Source: Ampelomyces quisqualis
Taxonomy: Eukaryota; Ascomycota; Dothideomycetes; Pleosporales; Phaeosphaeriaceae
Assembly (NCBI GenBank): GCA_018398575.1
Contig: JAGTXZ010000019.1
Span: 682,001 to 746,000 of the forward strand
Direction: 5' to 3'
DNA length: 64,000 bases
The stretch's first letter is position 1. The number at the start of each line of letters is the position of its first letter. The position numbers and the translations under genes are program-made. Below the pieces are notes generated by a model that was not told the DNA's origin, searched no databases, and saw only the letters and a list, made by a program, of their open reading frames with translations. Below are positions 11,073 to 22,261 of this stretch, one piece after another.

Positions 11073-14012
11073 ATGATGACAGCGCCTCTTTCGCCGCGGT
11101 ACGGCAGCGTCACGGATAGCAGCCATGGCGATGGCGTGGCCACAGCAGCGCCCAGGACGCCCGTGTTGGCGCATCGCATGAAGCATGACAAGAGCATTCT
11201 GGCGCTGGCAGTGTCGGCCGAGTATATCTTCGCCGGCACGCAGGGAGGAGAGATACTCGTGCGTGCCATGCGCAAGCGCACGCCATGAACGGCAGACTGA
11301 CCGACCCAGGTGTACAGCCTAGACACGTACGACCGCCGGCGAGCCATCCACGCGCACAAAGGCAGCGTTCTTGGATTCTGCCTGTCGCAGGACCAGAAGC
11401 TGTTGTTTTCGAGCGCGACGGACCCAATCGTGAACGTATGTGCGCTGGACCGAGTCACGGTCAACGGCAGGCTCCTGCTAATACGCCAAACCAGGTCTGG
11501 TGCACATGCACCTTCCGCCATCTCTACGCCCTCTGGTCGCCCTACGACGTCGGCGACATCTTCTGCGTCGCATACTCGTCGCTCCACCGGACCGTCTACC
11601 TCGGCGCGCAGAACACCAGCGTGCAATGGTACGATCTCAGGGAAAAGGACGCGCGACCTGCGCCCGCACTCGCGTCGCATCCGTCCGAACGCAAGAACCG
11701 CTTCTTCGACTCGCTCGGCCCGGGCGGCGTACAGACGCCCAGGCCGAGCAGCACCGACAGCCGGTCCAAGGATGCCGTCGGCGGGCAGGACCTGCAGATT
11801 GACGGCCAGGACATCCGCCAGTTTGCGCACTATGGATACGTGCACTGCATGTTACTGGCCCAAGGGATGCTGCCTGAAGCGCCGTCGGAAGAAGTCCTGG
11901 TCACCGGGGGTGGAGACGGCCGCATCCTGTTTTGGCGCATAGACGGCGCGACGGGCGGCGCCATATCGTCGTTGTGTGCGCTTGAGGACGGCAGAGAAGA
12001 GGGCGAGTCGATCCTGTCGCTTGCGAGGGAAGGCACGTTCTTGTACAGTGGCCGGTTTGACGGCGAGGTCAACGTCTGGGACCTCGAGACCAGACAGCTG
12101 GTGCGGAGCTTGAAGGCAAGCACGGGTGACGTGCACACTTTGACCCTCGGCGCCGGTGTTCTGTATGCGGGTGGAAAGTCGGGGCGTGTACAGGTAACAA
12201 ACAAGATTGGAAAGTGCCATCAGACACGGGGCTGATGATGCCAGAAATTCAACCAACATTACGAGACCATCACGTCGTTCAAGGCACACGATGGCCTGAT
12301 ACTCGCTTCAGCCTTCACCAGGTACAACGATAAGCCGACGTTGGTCACCGGTGGGAACGACAATACTGTTGTTATTTGGGAGGTCAGAGATTGCACGGAA
12401 CCGAATACCGTTGCGAAAAAGAACAACAACGGTTCGTGCCAGCAACGTGCAAGCATTTGCCCCACTGACCTCGTCTCCAGACCTCATGGTTGAGTCGTTG
12501 AGCCAATTTGTTTCGTTCCGCACCGTGTCGTCGATGCCCAAGTATCGCGCCGACTGTCGACGCGGCGCATCGTATCTCCGCTCCGTCTTCCAGAACTTTG
12601 GTGCCGTCACGGAGATGCTCAACACCGCAGAGCCACACAATCCAATCGTCTTCGCCAAGTTTCGGGGCAATCCAGCGACCACCGCATCAAGGAAGAAAAT
12701 CTTATTCTATGGCCACTACGATGTCATTGCTGCCGAGAACGAGCATCGCAAGTGGAAGCATGACCCCTTTGCTCTGACGGGCGAGGGCGGCTACTTGTAC
12801 GGGCGTGGCGTGTCTGACAACAAGGGCCCGATTATGGCTGCAATTTACGCCGCGCACGAGCTAGCCAACGAACAGAGCCTTGATTCTGATATCCTATTTC
12901 TCATCGAGGGCGAAGAAGAAAGCGGCTCTCGTGGATTCGAAAGGGCTGTGCTAGCCAAGAAAGACCTCATCGGCCATGTCGACTGGATACTGCTGGCGAA
13001 TAGCTACTGGCTGGATGATCACGTACCCTGTCTCACATATGGCTTGCGAGGCGTCATTCACGCCACAGTCCAGGTTGAGAGTAAGCATCCAGACTTGCAT
13101 AGTGGCGTGGATGGAAGTGCATTGCTTGACGAGCCGCTGAAAGACCTGGTCATGCTGTTGTCGAAACTGACTGGCCGCCATGGCAAGGTCCAGGTCCCAG
13201 GGTTCTATGACCCGATTCTCCCGCTCAGCGAGGACGAGAAAGAGCTGTATACAGAAATCACAGAGACTTTGCTCCGTAGCAATCCCGACCTTGGCGATCC
13301 CGAAGAGCTCGCGCAATCGCTCATGCGCCGTTGGCGAGAGGCTTCCTTGACGATCCATCGCTTCCAAACATCCGGTCCTGAAAACTCCACAATCATCCCC
13401 CGGCTAGCCAAAGCAGCCCTATCAATCCGCCTCGTACCCAACCAAGAAGCCTCCGACGTCGCCCGCTCGCTCATTACACATCTTGAGACTGAATTCGAGC
13501 AGCTCGACTCCAAGAACAAGTTACAAGTCACCATTGACCACCAAGCCGAACCCTGGCTCGGCGACTTCAGCAACCAAATCTTCCAAACCATTGAGCGCGC
13601 CATAATGTCCGTCTGGGGCCCTACCCTCGGCCAACGCCCCGACAGCACACACCCATCTATCAAACCCAACGCATCACCCACATGGCCCACCTGCTCAACC
13701 CGCAATCCCAACCCCGCAACATCCAGCACCCTCGCGCAATCCTCCGACCAACGACCGCCCTCGTCTTCCAACACAACACCGCCACCCAGCGAACCCGACG
13801 CCCCGCGCTCTAAGCCCCTGTACATCCGCGAAGGCGGCTCCATTCCCAGCATCCGCTTCCTGGAAAAAGCTTTCAACGCTCCCGCTGCGCATCTACCATG
13901 TGGGCAAGCGAGTGATTCCGCGCACCTGGACAATGAGCGCTTGAGGTTGGTCAATCTGTTTAATAGTAAGAAGATTTTCAAACATGTGTTTGGGGAATTA
14001 CCTAAGCGGTAG
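11073..14012 (+). CDS. DUG2: Dug2-like WD40 and M20 metallopeptidase
   Basis: Five exons: 11073-11258, 11310-11435, 11495-12193, 12245-12431 and 12481-14012. All four 49-59 bp introns are phase-consistent, giving 909 residues. The N-terminal half is a WD40 beta-propeller (for example LAVSAEYIFAGTQGGEI, VLVTGGGDGRILFWRI, TFLYSGRFDGEVNVWDLETR, LVTGGNDNTVVIWE). The C-terminal half is an M20 peptidase with the expected metal ligands: GHYDV at about 477-481, GRGVSDNKGP, EGEEES at about 541, and the terminal HLPCGQASDSAHLDNE. This architecture is that of yeast Dug2 (878 residues), which with Dug3 starts the alternative cytosolic pathway of glutathione degradation. A Pro/Ser/Asn-rich insertion of about 60 residues precedes KPLYIREGGSIPS and has no obvious splice signals. 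The last intron uses a weak GTTCGT donor. Confidence 0.93.
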
Positions 14013-14569
14013 ACGCATTTTGATGTGTATGTAGAATTACCATGTCCTGTCTCTGATTTGAAATTCTTTTTCCTTCCCAGCTGGTGAACTCGCTTGTTGA
14101 TATTTCCTTTTTTTTTTCCTTTTTTTCCTCGTCATGTTCACGTTAGAGAGTGTGAGGTAGGGAGATTATTCGTGTCGTCGGCTGGTTACGATTACAGTCT
14201 TCTTCTCTGCCTTCCATGCTTGCCCTGAACAACACTCTTACTTTTTTTTCTTACTTTGTGGGCGGATTTGGCGGGGAAAATCATTAGCCGTGAGTTACCG
14301 AGGAAGGTTGATTCAACACCCGCTTCAGAAAAAAACCAAACTGCGGTTTGTTTTGAAATTCCTGTGCGGTCGGATTGGGAACATGTACTGATCGTGGATT
14401 CTGGATGAGTTGGGAGATGCTGCTGGGTTCGCGAAACCATCTCACACGCGCCATGACATGGCCATCACACATCAAGTACCACTACGTTCGATTCCATACC
14501 GCAAACTCGGAGAATAACTACTACTACTACTACCACTTCTTCACAGCGTACCATCTGCCAACGACAAAG
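14013..14569. other. Intergenic between convergent genes
   Basis: 3' flanks of DUG2 and of the minus-strand gene ending at 14570. Pyrimidine-rich tracts near 14107-14130 and a short CTA trinucleotide run near 14519-14530 are present. No coding signal is seen. Confidence 0.5.
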
Positions 14570-15475
14570 TCACTCAACCCGTCCCTTCTTCCCCCCACCC
14601 GCCATCTCCTCCCCAGCCTCATCATCCATGTCGTCTTCAATCCTCCACATCTTCCTCTTCACCACACGCGCTTTCTCCAGACATGCCATTCGCGCGGCCT
14701 TGTACTCGAGTCTCTCCAGCTCGTTGCCGAGATCGCGATACTTGCGGGCGCGCAGCGCCGCGACGCAGCGAGTACCAGCGCCGCCATGCGGGGAGGAAGT
14801 GCGTGTGGCGCGAGCGGGCGCGAAGTCGCGCAGGGCCTGGTCGGGCGGGGTATCGGGGCTTAGTAGAGGGTCAGGCGTGGCGGGGCGAGAGGCCGATGGG
14901 GACGGCGAAGGATGTCTCGACGATGGATGGGTGTCTGCGTCCTCGTTGTCGTCGGAGAGATGGTCGTGTTGGGGCTGTTGCGCTTCATGGCGCTGCTGCT
15001 CGCGTTCGTGGGCGGAAAAGTCCTTGTGGAGCACACTGTGCTTAGATGGGCGGGGCGTGCCGCCGGCAACGGTCATGTGTGCGATGGGGAAGACTGGCGT
15101 GGAAGCTTGTGCGGCGGTGGGTTTCGGTTGTTTGGCTTGCTCCTGGCGGCCACCGAGCTCGGCGATGACGGCTTCAATGTCCATGGCTTGCATCATGCCT
15201 GCTCCCTGCTCGCCGTTGTAGTCTTCTGCTTGGTCCTGACGGCAGGTGCACAGGTCGGTCAGGCGGTCGCGAGCGTGCTGGAATTTCTCTGAGCCGGTGG
15301 AACTGTCGAGGTCGATGGCGGTGAGGATGGAAAGGTCGGCGAGGGAGGTGAGGAGATTGTGGGGCCAGAATTCGGCGTCGTTGGGGGGGAGGATGGCGGT
15401 GTCGAAGAGATGGGTAGGGGGAGAGTGCCAGTTGCCGGTGATGGTGTCGACAAGTTCGATCGGATCGGTGTACAT
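14570..15475 (-). CDS. Hypothetical low-complexity protein
   Basis: Single exon of 301 residues from the ATG at 15475 (MYTDPIELVDTITGNWHSPP). The ORF runs 71 codons further upstream, but those look like UTR. The N-terminal 100 residues look folded and include a short Cys pair (DLCTCRQDQ). The middle is a disordered Gln/Ser/Pro-rich segment with ASTPVFPIAHM. The last 70 residues are basic and helical (ARKYRDLGNELERLEYKAAR) and end in a Lys/Arg-rich patch that could serve as a nuclear signal. No known family is recognised. The acidic-then-basic C-terminus would suit a nuclear or DNA-associated protein, but that is only a guess. Confidence 0.6.
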   Translation of the reverse strand: MYTDPIELVDTITGNWHSPPTHLFDTAILPPNDAEFWPHNLLTSLADLSILTAIDLDSSTGSEKFQHARDRLTDLCTCRQDQAEDYNGEQGAGMMQAMDIEAVIAELGGRQEQAKQPKPTAAQASTPVFPIAHMTVAGGTPRPSKHSVLHKDFSAHEREQQRHEAQQPQHDHLSDDNEDADTHPSSRHPSPSPSASRPATPDPLLSPDTPPDQALRDFAPARATRTSSPHGGAGTRCVAALRARKYRDLGNELERLEYKAARMACLEKARVVKRKMWRIEDDMDDEAGEEMAGGGKKGRVE

Positions 15476-16215
15476 CGTGACGGTGGTGTATAGGTGTGTT
15501 GTGTGTATGGTAGTGGTGTTTTTGGGTGAGTGTGGTGGTTCTTTGTCGTGAAGCTTGTGTGTCTTGGACAAAGAGGTTTGTTGAGTGGTTAACAAAGAAG
15601 AGGATTGTGGAAGTAGATCTATGGAGCAAGTTCGGAATTTGAAGGAGAACAAAGGAACAATGGCTGGAAAGTATAATGGGAAGCTCAATAGACGGCCGGG
15701 GTGTGTGCTATTGTACTCGTTCCGCAGGTGAAAGGTCGAATCTATTGTGTGGCGCGTAATTGAGTGACTTCTCGCGAGAGTGAAAGTGAAAAGTCGTCGT
15801 GCTGTACGTGAAGCAAAATGCGCTTGTGGTGAATCTTGATTGTAGCAGACTCATCCGGAATACCAGCTGAAGAGATGATTCAGTGAAATTAGATTCATCC
15901 ATCCATCGGACCTTGTCGAACATCAGACGAGAAGGCGTCCGCAGCCGCACTTCTACACAGAACAAATACCGACTTGATTTAGCCTCTAGACTACAAGCTC
16001 GCGGAGAGTGTTAGATTTTTTAACTGATCCGCCACCTCAATCCCCTCAGTCGTCCGTGCCATTCGATGACTCCGAGTCAGATGTTGATGGAGGAGATCCA
16101 GGCGGTGGCGGATATGGATAGGGAGCATTTTGAGGCGGGGCTTTTATACCAGGGTATGGTATGTTGTAACCATAAGTAGCGCCGTATATAGAATGATAGT
16201 TTTGTGGGTTATAAT
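15476..16215. other. Intergenic, with an unexplained minus-strand reading frame at 16046-16237
   Basis: Mostly upstream DNA of the 14570-15475 gene. On the minus strand, 16237-16046 can be read as 64 codons of a Tyr/Pro-rich tail ending SSNGTDD. This is out of frame with the preferred end of the chitinase-like gene. It may be an older or alternative 3' end. Confidence 0.4.
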
Positions 16216-18049
16216 TCATGCCAACTCGAACAGGGGTCTATACAATCAGTCTTAGTGCTTTCCTGTTGTACATGTTCTAACGTACCCAGACGGCTCTCCA
16301 TTGTGACGGTTGAAATACAGCCATCTGGCATAATGTAGTGTAAGAGTTCCTTGTGGCCAAGTTAGTTTATGTCGATGCTCTAAGAAAATACTGACCAACG
16401 CGAACGCCATCAAATATGGTTCCTAAGGACGGAACTCGAACCAATGGATCGAGAAACGCTGGACTTTGTGCGTCTCCATGCATGTCGGGCTGAATCGAGC
16501 GTCGCCGAAGGTGATCAGATGAATTAGTCGAACCATAGGCCTGCCCATGGTAGCGCGGATGAGCTGGGTAAAATCCGGCCACTACATCAACGCAGATTGT
16601 GGAGTTGAGATGGTCAAGGTCCTTCCGCAAGCCACCCCAGCCATCAAGGTCAGACAGCATGTCTTCCAACACCGGTTCTGGCTCTGCCAAAGGGTACATG
16701 GCGTGGAGGTCTGCAAGATCAGCGACCGAGGTTCGCGGGTATTGGGATGGGGACGAGCTCGTCCCAGGTCCTTCGCATCTGGATCTGGCTGTCGGACCAA
16801 TAGTTCTTGGGCATGTACATTAGATAGACCAGCTCAGGCCAGACATGCCTCCATTCGTCGCAGGCCTCTAGTAGGGTATCAACAAAAGCTGTAGTGTCTC
16901 CTTTGAGCTGTTCGGTTTCATTGTCTTCCTCTTCTCTTCCTTGAACCAGCTGAGGCCGTTAGTAAGTCATCTAATGCTTAGACTGCAGGTATCTACCTGC
17001 GCCATGTCGGCATCAAAGGCGGTGGGCATTACTTGGCTTGGTATGCAAATAGATAGTTACTTGCTCTTAGTGGACAGGACTCGGTTGCAAACGAGGAATA
17101 ATACGCACCGATTCAGGGTCTCAGCGAACTCGGAAGCTTGCTCAGACAATCTAGGTGGACGATATCCAGGCAAGTCTGAAGGCTTCACACCTTGACAACA
17201 ATAGGCTTCCTCACGACCACTCGAGGCAGAGAAACGTGCATCCACAGCGACCTTGGTGAATTTTGGAGGACACGCGGCATCACATGCTCCGTGGTGAACC
17301 ATCAGATCTGGCATTTCACTGGCCCATTTACAGTTCTGAAAGGCTGGAGGTGGGAAACGAACGCCTAAATCTCTCCAGCAATATGATTTTCGCCCTGCGA
17401 GCCATCTTAGCAATTGACTCTCAGTACTCCTTCTCAAGATTATTTGCACAGTTCTCGGGTACAGTAGGAAATGTGGTTGCTTGTAGCGTACCTGTACGGC
17501 ATTCCTCTTGTCCGCCAAATCCTGTTTTGGTCTCTACAATCTCAAGAGGAAAGTCTTTGCTGCAAGGCTTCGCGGGCTGGAACGCGCCTGAATCCAAGCA
17601 TTCTGGAGCCTTTCCTTCCCAGCGGCAATTATCGTACGCTTCGATACTAGTGTTGATGTTGTGCAGTAGGCGCTTTGATGTCCGGAATTACATCCCAATC
17701 TGATAGACCATACTTCGACTTCTCCTACTTGGCACCCTGGCTTACACTTTCCGCTGCTGGAAACACCCCTCCATTGGCACGTCGGCTGGATTTGATTCGA
17801 CGGACAGCACAGTCGCGAGATCTTGTTGTCATGACATACTGTGTGATCAACCATCATCTCGCCCTTGCTCCCTTTCCGAGGCACTGATACGAAGCCGATG
17901 GGACACTGCTCATCACAGCTTGACCAGCGACAAGTAATGTCAGTCATCATTGCATTTTGGATGCTGCGGAGGTGTCGGTACTTCGGATTGGTGGTGTTTT
18001 GCGCAATGGTCGCACCAGCCGCGCACAGGCATTGGAGGATTTGAAGCAT
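16216..18049 (-). pseudogene. Secreted cysteine-rich C-terminal part of a GH18 chitinase, frameshifted
   Basis: The model starts at the ATG at 18049 with a hydrophobic leader (MLQILQCLCAAGATIAQ). Its exons are 17492-18049, 17109-17394, 16997-17036, 16396-16949, 16286-16349 and 16216-16237. All introns have good donors, branch points and matching phase. The product carries repeated cysteine modules (CRWSSCDEQCPIGFVSVPR, then KISRLCCP, then CQWRG...GKCKPGC, then DNCRWEGKAPEC, then FQNCKW). A Tyr/Trp-rich region follows, ending ARWLYFNRHNGEPSG. This arrangement is what I know from the C-terminal half of large fungal GH18 chitinases, but no GH18 catalytic domain is present upstream. Two single-base frame breaks lie inside exons, near 17650 (one base missing) and near 16728 (one base extra). 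It is probably a decayed or truncated chitinase gene. If the breaks are sequence errors it would be a stand-alone secreted protein. Confidence 0.65.
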
Positions 18050-18764
18050 GGTGTGCACGAAGACAACTCAAGCACATTGAGTACTTATCATGGACATAAG
18101 CTGGCCATATATTCTGAGGCATGTTTTCCCAGTGGCACTCTGTGTTTATGAACTTCGCACGTTACTCGTCACCGTACGTGCCTCGGAGCAGAGTTTTCAT
18201 GTGCGTCCATGTTTTTCTTGTCATGGTCGATAACTTGGGGTGTCGCTTCTGCGCAACTCGAGTGTAGCGGGCGAAGTACAAATTGAACAGGGTGAAGTCC
18301 GGATAAACCAATAGTCTGTGGATGACTGGAAAGGCGAGCAGGAAAGTCGGTACTTCTTCTACGCGTAGCGATTCACGAGCATGTGACTTGGAATCACCCG
18401 TGACATCTAGGAAGGGTAAATCACGCGACGGATGTCACGTTGGCTTGTGCTCGGCTCTGTTTGCTTGTGCACACTCGCCGACTCAAGAAGGCTTGGTTTT
18501 CTGAAGATCGGAATGCGTGCCAGCTTGTACACCGGGTGAGGAGAGAGGGTCTGCGAGGTGTGTCGGCGGCCGAAGCCTTGAAGCACGGCTCGGGAGTGAA
18601 AGGAAAATGGAATGCCGAGGTCGACATGCATGACGCCATCGAATCGCGTCAAAGCTCGAGCTCTCCGCCACCGTGCCCCCGTCAGCAGCCGTCTCTCCAA
18701 ACCGCGTCGCATCTTGACCGCTCCCACTATCTTCACTCCAGGAGCCGGTATATCAACACCCCAT
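18050..18764. other. Divergent intergenic region
   Basis: Lies between the start of the chitinase-like gene (minus) and the start chosen for MsrB (plus). The MsrB frame is open from 18612, so the true MsrB start could be upstream. No independent gene is seen. Confidence 0.5.
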
Positions 18765-19436
18765 ATGCGCTTTCCCACGTTCCCGACACTGCTGCGCACC
18801 TTCCACACCGTCTCGAACACAACCAGCGCTCTCTTCCGCTCGAGCCCCGCACACGGCCTCGGACGCACCATCGGCAACACGCCTCAACGCGCCACAATCT
18901 ACCGCTCTATGCCAAACATCCCTTTCTTGGGCGCGCTGTTCGGATCCTCAAGCAGCATGGCAGACAAGACGAATTACCCGGTGCAGAAGACAGACGGCGA
19001 GTGGCAGGCGCAGCTATCTCCTGGTGCGTCAATGCGCAGACTCAGGTCATCCCACAACCACTGACACTTCACAGAGCAATTCCGCATCCTGCGTAAGAAG
19101 GGCACCGAGCCGCCCGGCTCCGGCGCCTTCGACAAGCACTACCCCGAAACCGGCGTCTATACCTGCACCGGCTGCGACACGCCTCTCTACAAAGCGAACC
19201 ACAAGTTCGACTCGGGCTGCGGCTGGCCCGCCTTCTGGGACGCCGTTCCTGGTGCGGTCGGCCAGCGACCCGATCCTGGCCTGGGCATGATGAGGACGGA
19301 GATTGTATGCAACAATTGCGGGGGGCATCTTGGGCATATCTTCAAGGGCGAGCGCTTCGGAAACCCCAAGGACGAGAGGCATTGTGTGAACAGCGTCAGC
19401 ATCAACTTTAGCGCCAAGGATGAGGAGGGCAGATGA
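18765..19436 (+). CDS. Peptide methionine-R-sulfoxide reductase (MsrB)
   Basis: Exons 18765-19023 and 19075-19436 with a 51 bp GTGCGT...ACAG intron in matching phase, giving 206 residues. The catalytic domain is complete. It has two CxxC zinc-binding pairs (TCTGCDTPLY and VCNNCGGHLGHIF), the WPAFWDA motif after a GCG, and the resolving/catalytic segment ERHCVNSVSINF. The enzyme reduces methionine-R-sulfoxide in proteins and repairs oxidative damage. I chose the ATG at 18765 because it opens on MRFPTFPTLLRTFHTVSN, a basic, amphipathic leader suited to mitochondrial import. Internal ATGs near the catalytic domain (MPNIPFLGALFG, MADKTNYPVQ) could give a cytosolic form, and an in-frame ATG at 18612 cannot be excluded. 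Confidence 0.92.
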
Positions 19437-20052
19437 CTGCACGATGCAAGCGGAAAGCATGTCAAGGAGAGGCTGTAGCAATATGTGTATTAGTGACGAT
19501 GAGATGAGACACGACGAATGAAGAATGGGGAGCAGTTGTGCCACACACGTTTTTGGAGACTCAGCAAGATTGTTATTACTGGCGAACCATGAGCGCAGTA
19601 CATACTCCGTACAACCTCTCACGTTGCATGATAAGCCGGATGTTAGCTCCTTGCAAAAATAAAGACTGCAGACGCAACAGCGAGGTATAAAAGGAAAAAA
19701 ACCTGTTGCAATCTATATAAGTTTACTCTCTACCGCTACGCACTTTCTAAGCAAATTATTTGTACAGCTTAGGACGTTGCTGTGTTGCGCTGTAGTGCGA
19801 GCTTACATCCGACCACGTGCCGACTTCGTACTGTGTGGAAAGTTTGGCAGTCACGTGCGGCAACACGAACATTTGCCCCTCATCGGCAGTGACGGCGCTT
19901 AAAAACAGCCATACCCTTCTCTCTAGTACCGCCGGCCGAAAGACGGGAACAAGACTCCCCACCATGCTCGCGCTGTCCTTTCTTCCTCCATTCCACAGGC
20001 TAACCTGCCGGCTTTCAGTAGTCTGCACTTTTCTGGTAGCATCCCAACTCTC
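19437..20052. other. Intergenic / promoter of the MFS gene
   Basis: 3' flank of MsrB and promoter of the MFS transporter. No coding signal. Two CACGTG elements are listed separately. Confidence 0.5.
19814..19857. promoter_or_regulatory. Two CACGTG elements upstream of the MFS transporter
   Basis: CACGTG occurs at 19814-19819 and 19852-19857, 196-239 bp before the transporter ATG. This hexamer is the core of bHLH sites (Cbf1/Pho4/SREBP type). Two copies 38 bp apart at promoter distance suggest bHLH control, but this rests on motif and position only. Confidence 0.4.
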
Positions 20053-22039
20053 ATGAGTAGACAGCCCGGAACCAACAATGGCACATCGACGTCCACAACC
20101 CCTTTTGGGAATTCTCCCGACATTCAATCGTTGAACAATACTGTAGCGAACCATGTAAATGCCGAAAGTCCGACACCAAGGTCTGGCTACAACAGCGATG
20201 GCGATGATGGGGGAACTCGCGGCCATGATAGATCCGGTCCAAGGTCACGCGACCTTCTCATCGAGACGGACATCCAAGCTGGCACATCCCTTCCGCACGT
20301 CGATGATACGGAGAACGCAGATGCTGCAAAGTCAAAGCCTGTATCGTGGAGCTCGCTGCCTCGAAAGGACCAGCTATTCGTCTTGACCCTCGCACGCCTG
20401 TCTGAGCCATTGACACAAACCTCACTGGGATCATACCTCTTCTATCAGTTGCAGTCGTTCGACTCCTCTCTCCCGGACTCGACCATTTCGTATCAAGCTG
20501 GCCTCATACAGGCCGCCTTTCCGTTTGCTCAATTCTTGACAGCCATGCTCTGGGGACGTTTCGCAGACTCGCCATATGGTGGCAGGAAATCGGCCATTTG
20601 CATTGGCCTGCTAGGCACCATGTGTAGCATCATAGGCTTCGGGTTTTCTCATAGTTTTGGCATGGCAGTGGCTTTCCGCCTCATTGGAGGCGTGTTGAAC
20701 GGGAATATTGGTGTCATGCGAACCATGATCTCTGAGATCATCAAAGAGAAGAAGTATCAGAGTCGCGCGTTCTTGCTCTTGCCTATGACTTTCAACGTGG
20801 GCGTTATAATTGGGCCTGTTCTTGGTATGTCTGTCTGTGTGTCATCAGTGCTGAAACCTCTTGCTAATGACTGCAGGCGGTCTTCTTGCAGATCCGGTGG
20901 GAAGCTATCCTTTTCTGTTTGGACCCGGTTCCGCTATCGGCGGCCAGAACGGTGTGCAGTGGATGAAAACTTGGCCGTTTGCATTGCCCAACTTGATCAG
21001 CGCTGTGTTCCTTCTCTTTTCTGCTCTTGCTGTCATATTCTTCCTCGAAGAAACCAGCGAGCTGCGTAAAGACTCGCCAGATCCCGGCCTGGATTTCGGC
21101 CGTTGGATACGCCACCACGTACTCCGCCGGAGTGTTGCTCCTGATGCTGCATACACTGCTGTGGCCAGCGACGAAGAGACAGCCATCAGTTTCGAGCTGC
21201 AACAGACTCCGACGTCCGCTGGACCAAGCACACCTAATACATCTGACAAGCCCAAGGCAAGTGCACGACATATCTTACCGTTCTATCGCATATGGACTCG
21301 TAATCTTCTTACTACCCTCTTCGCACATGGTCTTCTCGCAATGCATGTAGGCGGTTTTAACTCGCTCTGGTTCATCTACTTGTCCACGCCGCGCTATGAC
21401 GCCGCCCATCCACATCCCCCTAATTTCAAGCCACACGGGGTTTACTACTTTACGGGTGGTCTTGCGCTTCCACCACCACGTATCGGGCTTGCTCTGGCCA
21501 TTCTCGGCGTCATCGGTATCACGTTGCAGATTTTGGTCTACCCTGCGCTTTCGCATCGCCTGGGCACAGCAAAGAGCTATCGTATCTTTCTCGTACTGTT
21601 TCCGTTCACATACGCACTCGCACCGTTTTTAAGTCGCATACACAGCGCTTCTAAGCCTCCGGATGGTGTTTCTGGCCCACTCATCTGGCTCAGCATTACT
21701 TTCATCCTCTTCATCCAGGTTCTGGCCCGTACTTTCGCGTTGCCATGTACAGCCATACTCGTCAATAATGTCTCGCCGCATCCGTCTGTGCTCGGCACTG
21801 TGCATGGCATCGGACAGTCAGTATCTAGTCTTACGAGGACGTTTGGTCCGATCATGTTCAGTTGGCTTTTTGGCAGAGGACTGGATATGGGTGTTGTGGG
21901 CCTGAGCTGGTGGACCATGGCTGCCGTCGCGATCATTGGCTGGGTGGTTGCGCAAGGTGTACGGGAAGGAGATGGACATGAGATTCTCATGGAAGGGGAA
22001 GTGAAAATCTACGATGGCACAATCAAGAGGACGGACTGA
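20053..22039 (+). CDS. MFS transporter, ZIFL/YCR023C-like
   Basis: Exons 20053-20824 and 20877-22039 with a 52 bp intron (GTATGT...CTAATGACTGCAG) and clean phase, 644 residues. About 110 hydrophilic N-terminal residues precede twelve predicted membrane spans. MFS signatures are visible: the loop 2-3 motif WGRFADSPYGGRKSA, then FRLIGGVLNGNIGVMRTMI and NVGVIIGPVLGG. A long cytosolic loop separates the two halves. The second half includes TFALPCTAILVNNVSPHPSV and a GIGQSVSSLTRTFGP stretch. This combination matches the plant ZIFL and yeast YCR023C group of proton antiporters, whose fungal substrates are poorly known. It should lie in the plasma or vacuolar membrane. Confidence 0.9.
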
Positions 22040-22261
22040 AAACCTAGGTTCGCATGTAGTTGCGATTTACGATAGGCTATGATAAGAGGAGGCAATGCAG
22101 CTGAACACAAGACTTGTGGTAAGCTTCTCTCTCTTCTCCAAATTCACAAACGCTAGACCAATTCCTGTCCTATTCCTGCTACCCGATCGCAAGTGATCAG
22201 CAGCTTCATAACTCCCCTTCTATCTTCTCATTCACATTTACTCGTCTCGTTCTCTTTCCAT

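Noticed and set aside
17037..17108. Independent small gene starting at the ATG at 17029
   Set aside because: The same DNA fits better as an internal exon (16997-17036) of the chitinase-like gene, because donor, acceptor and phase all match.
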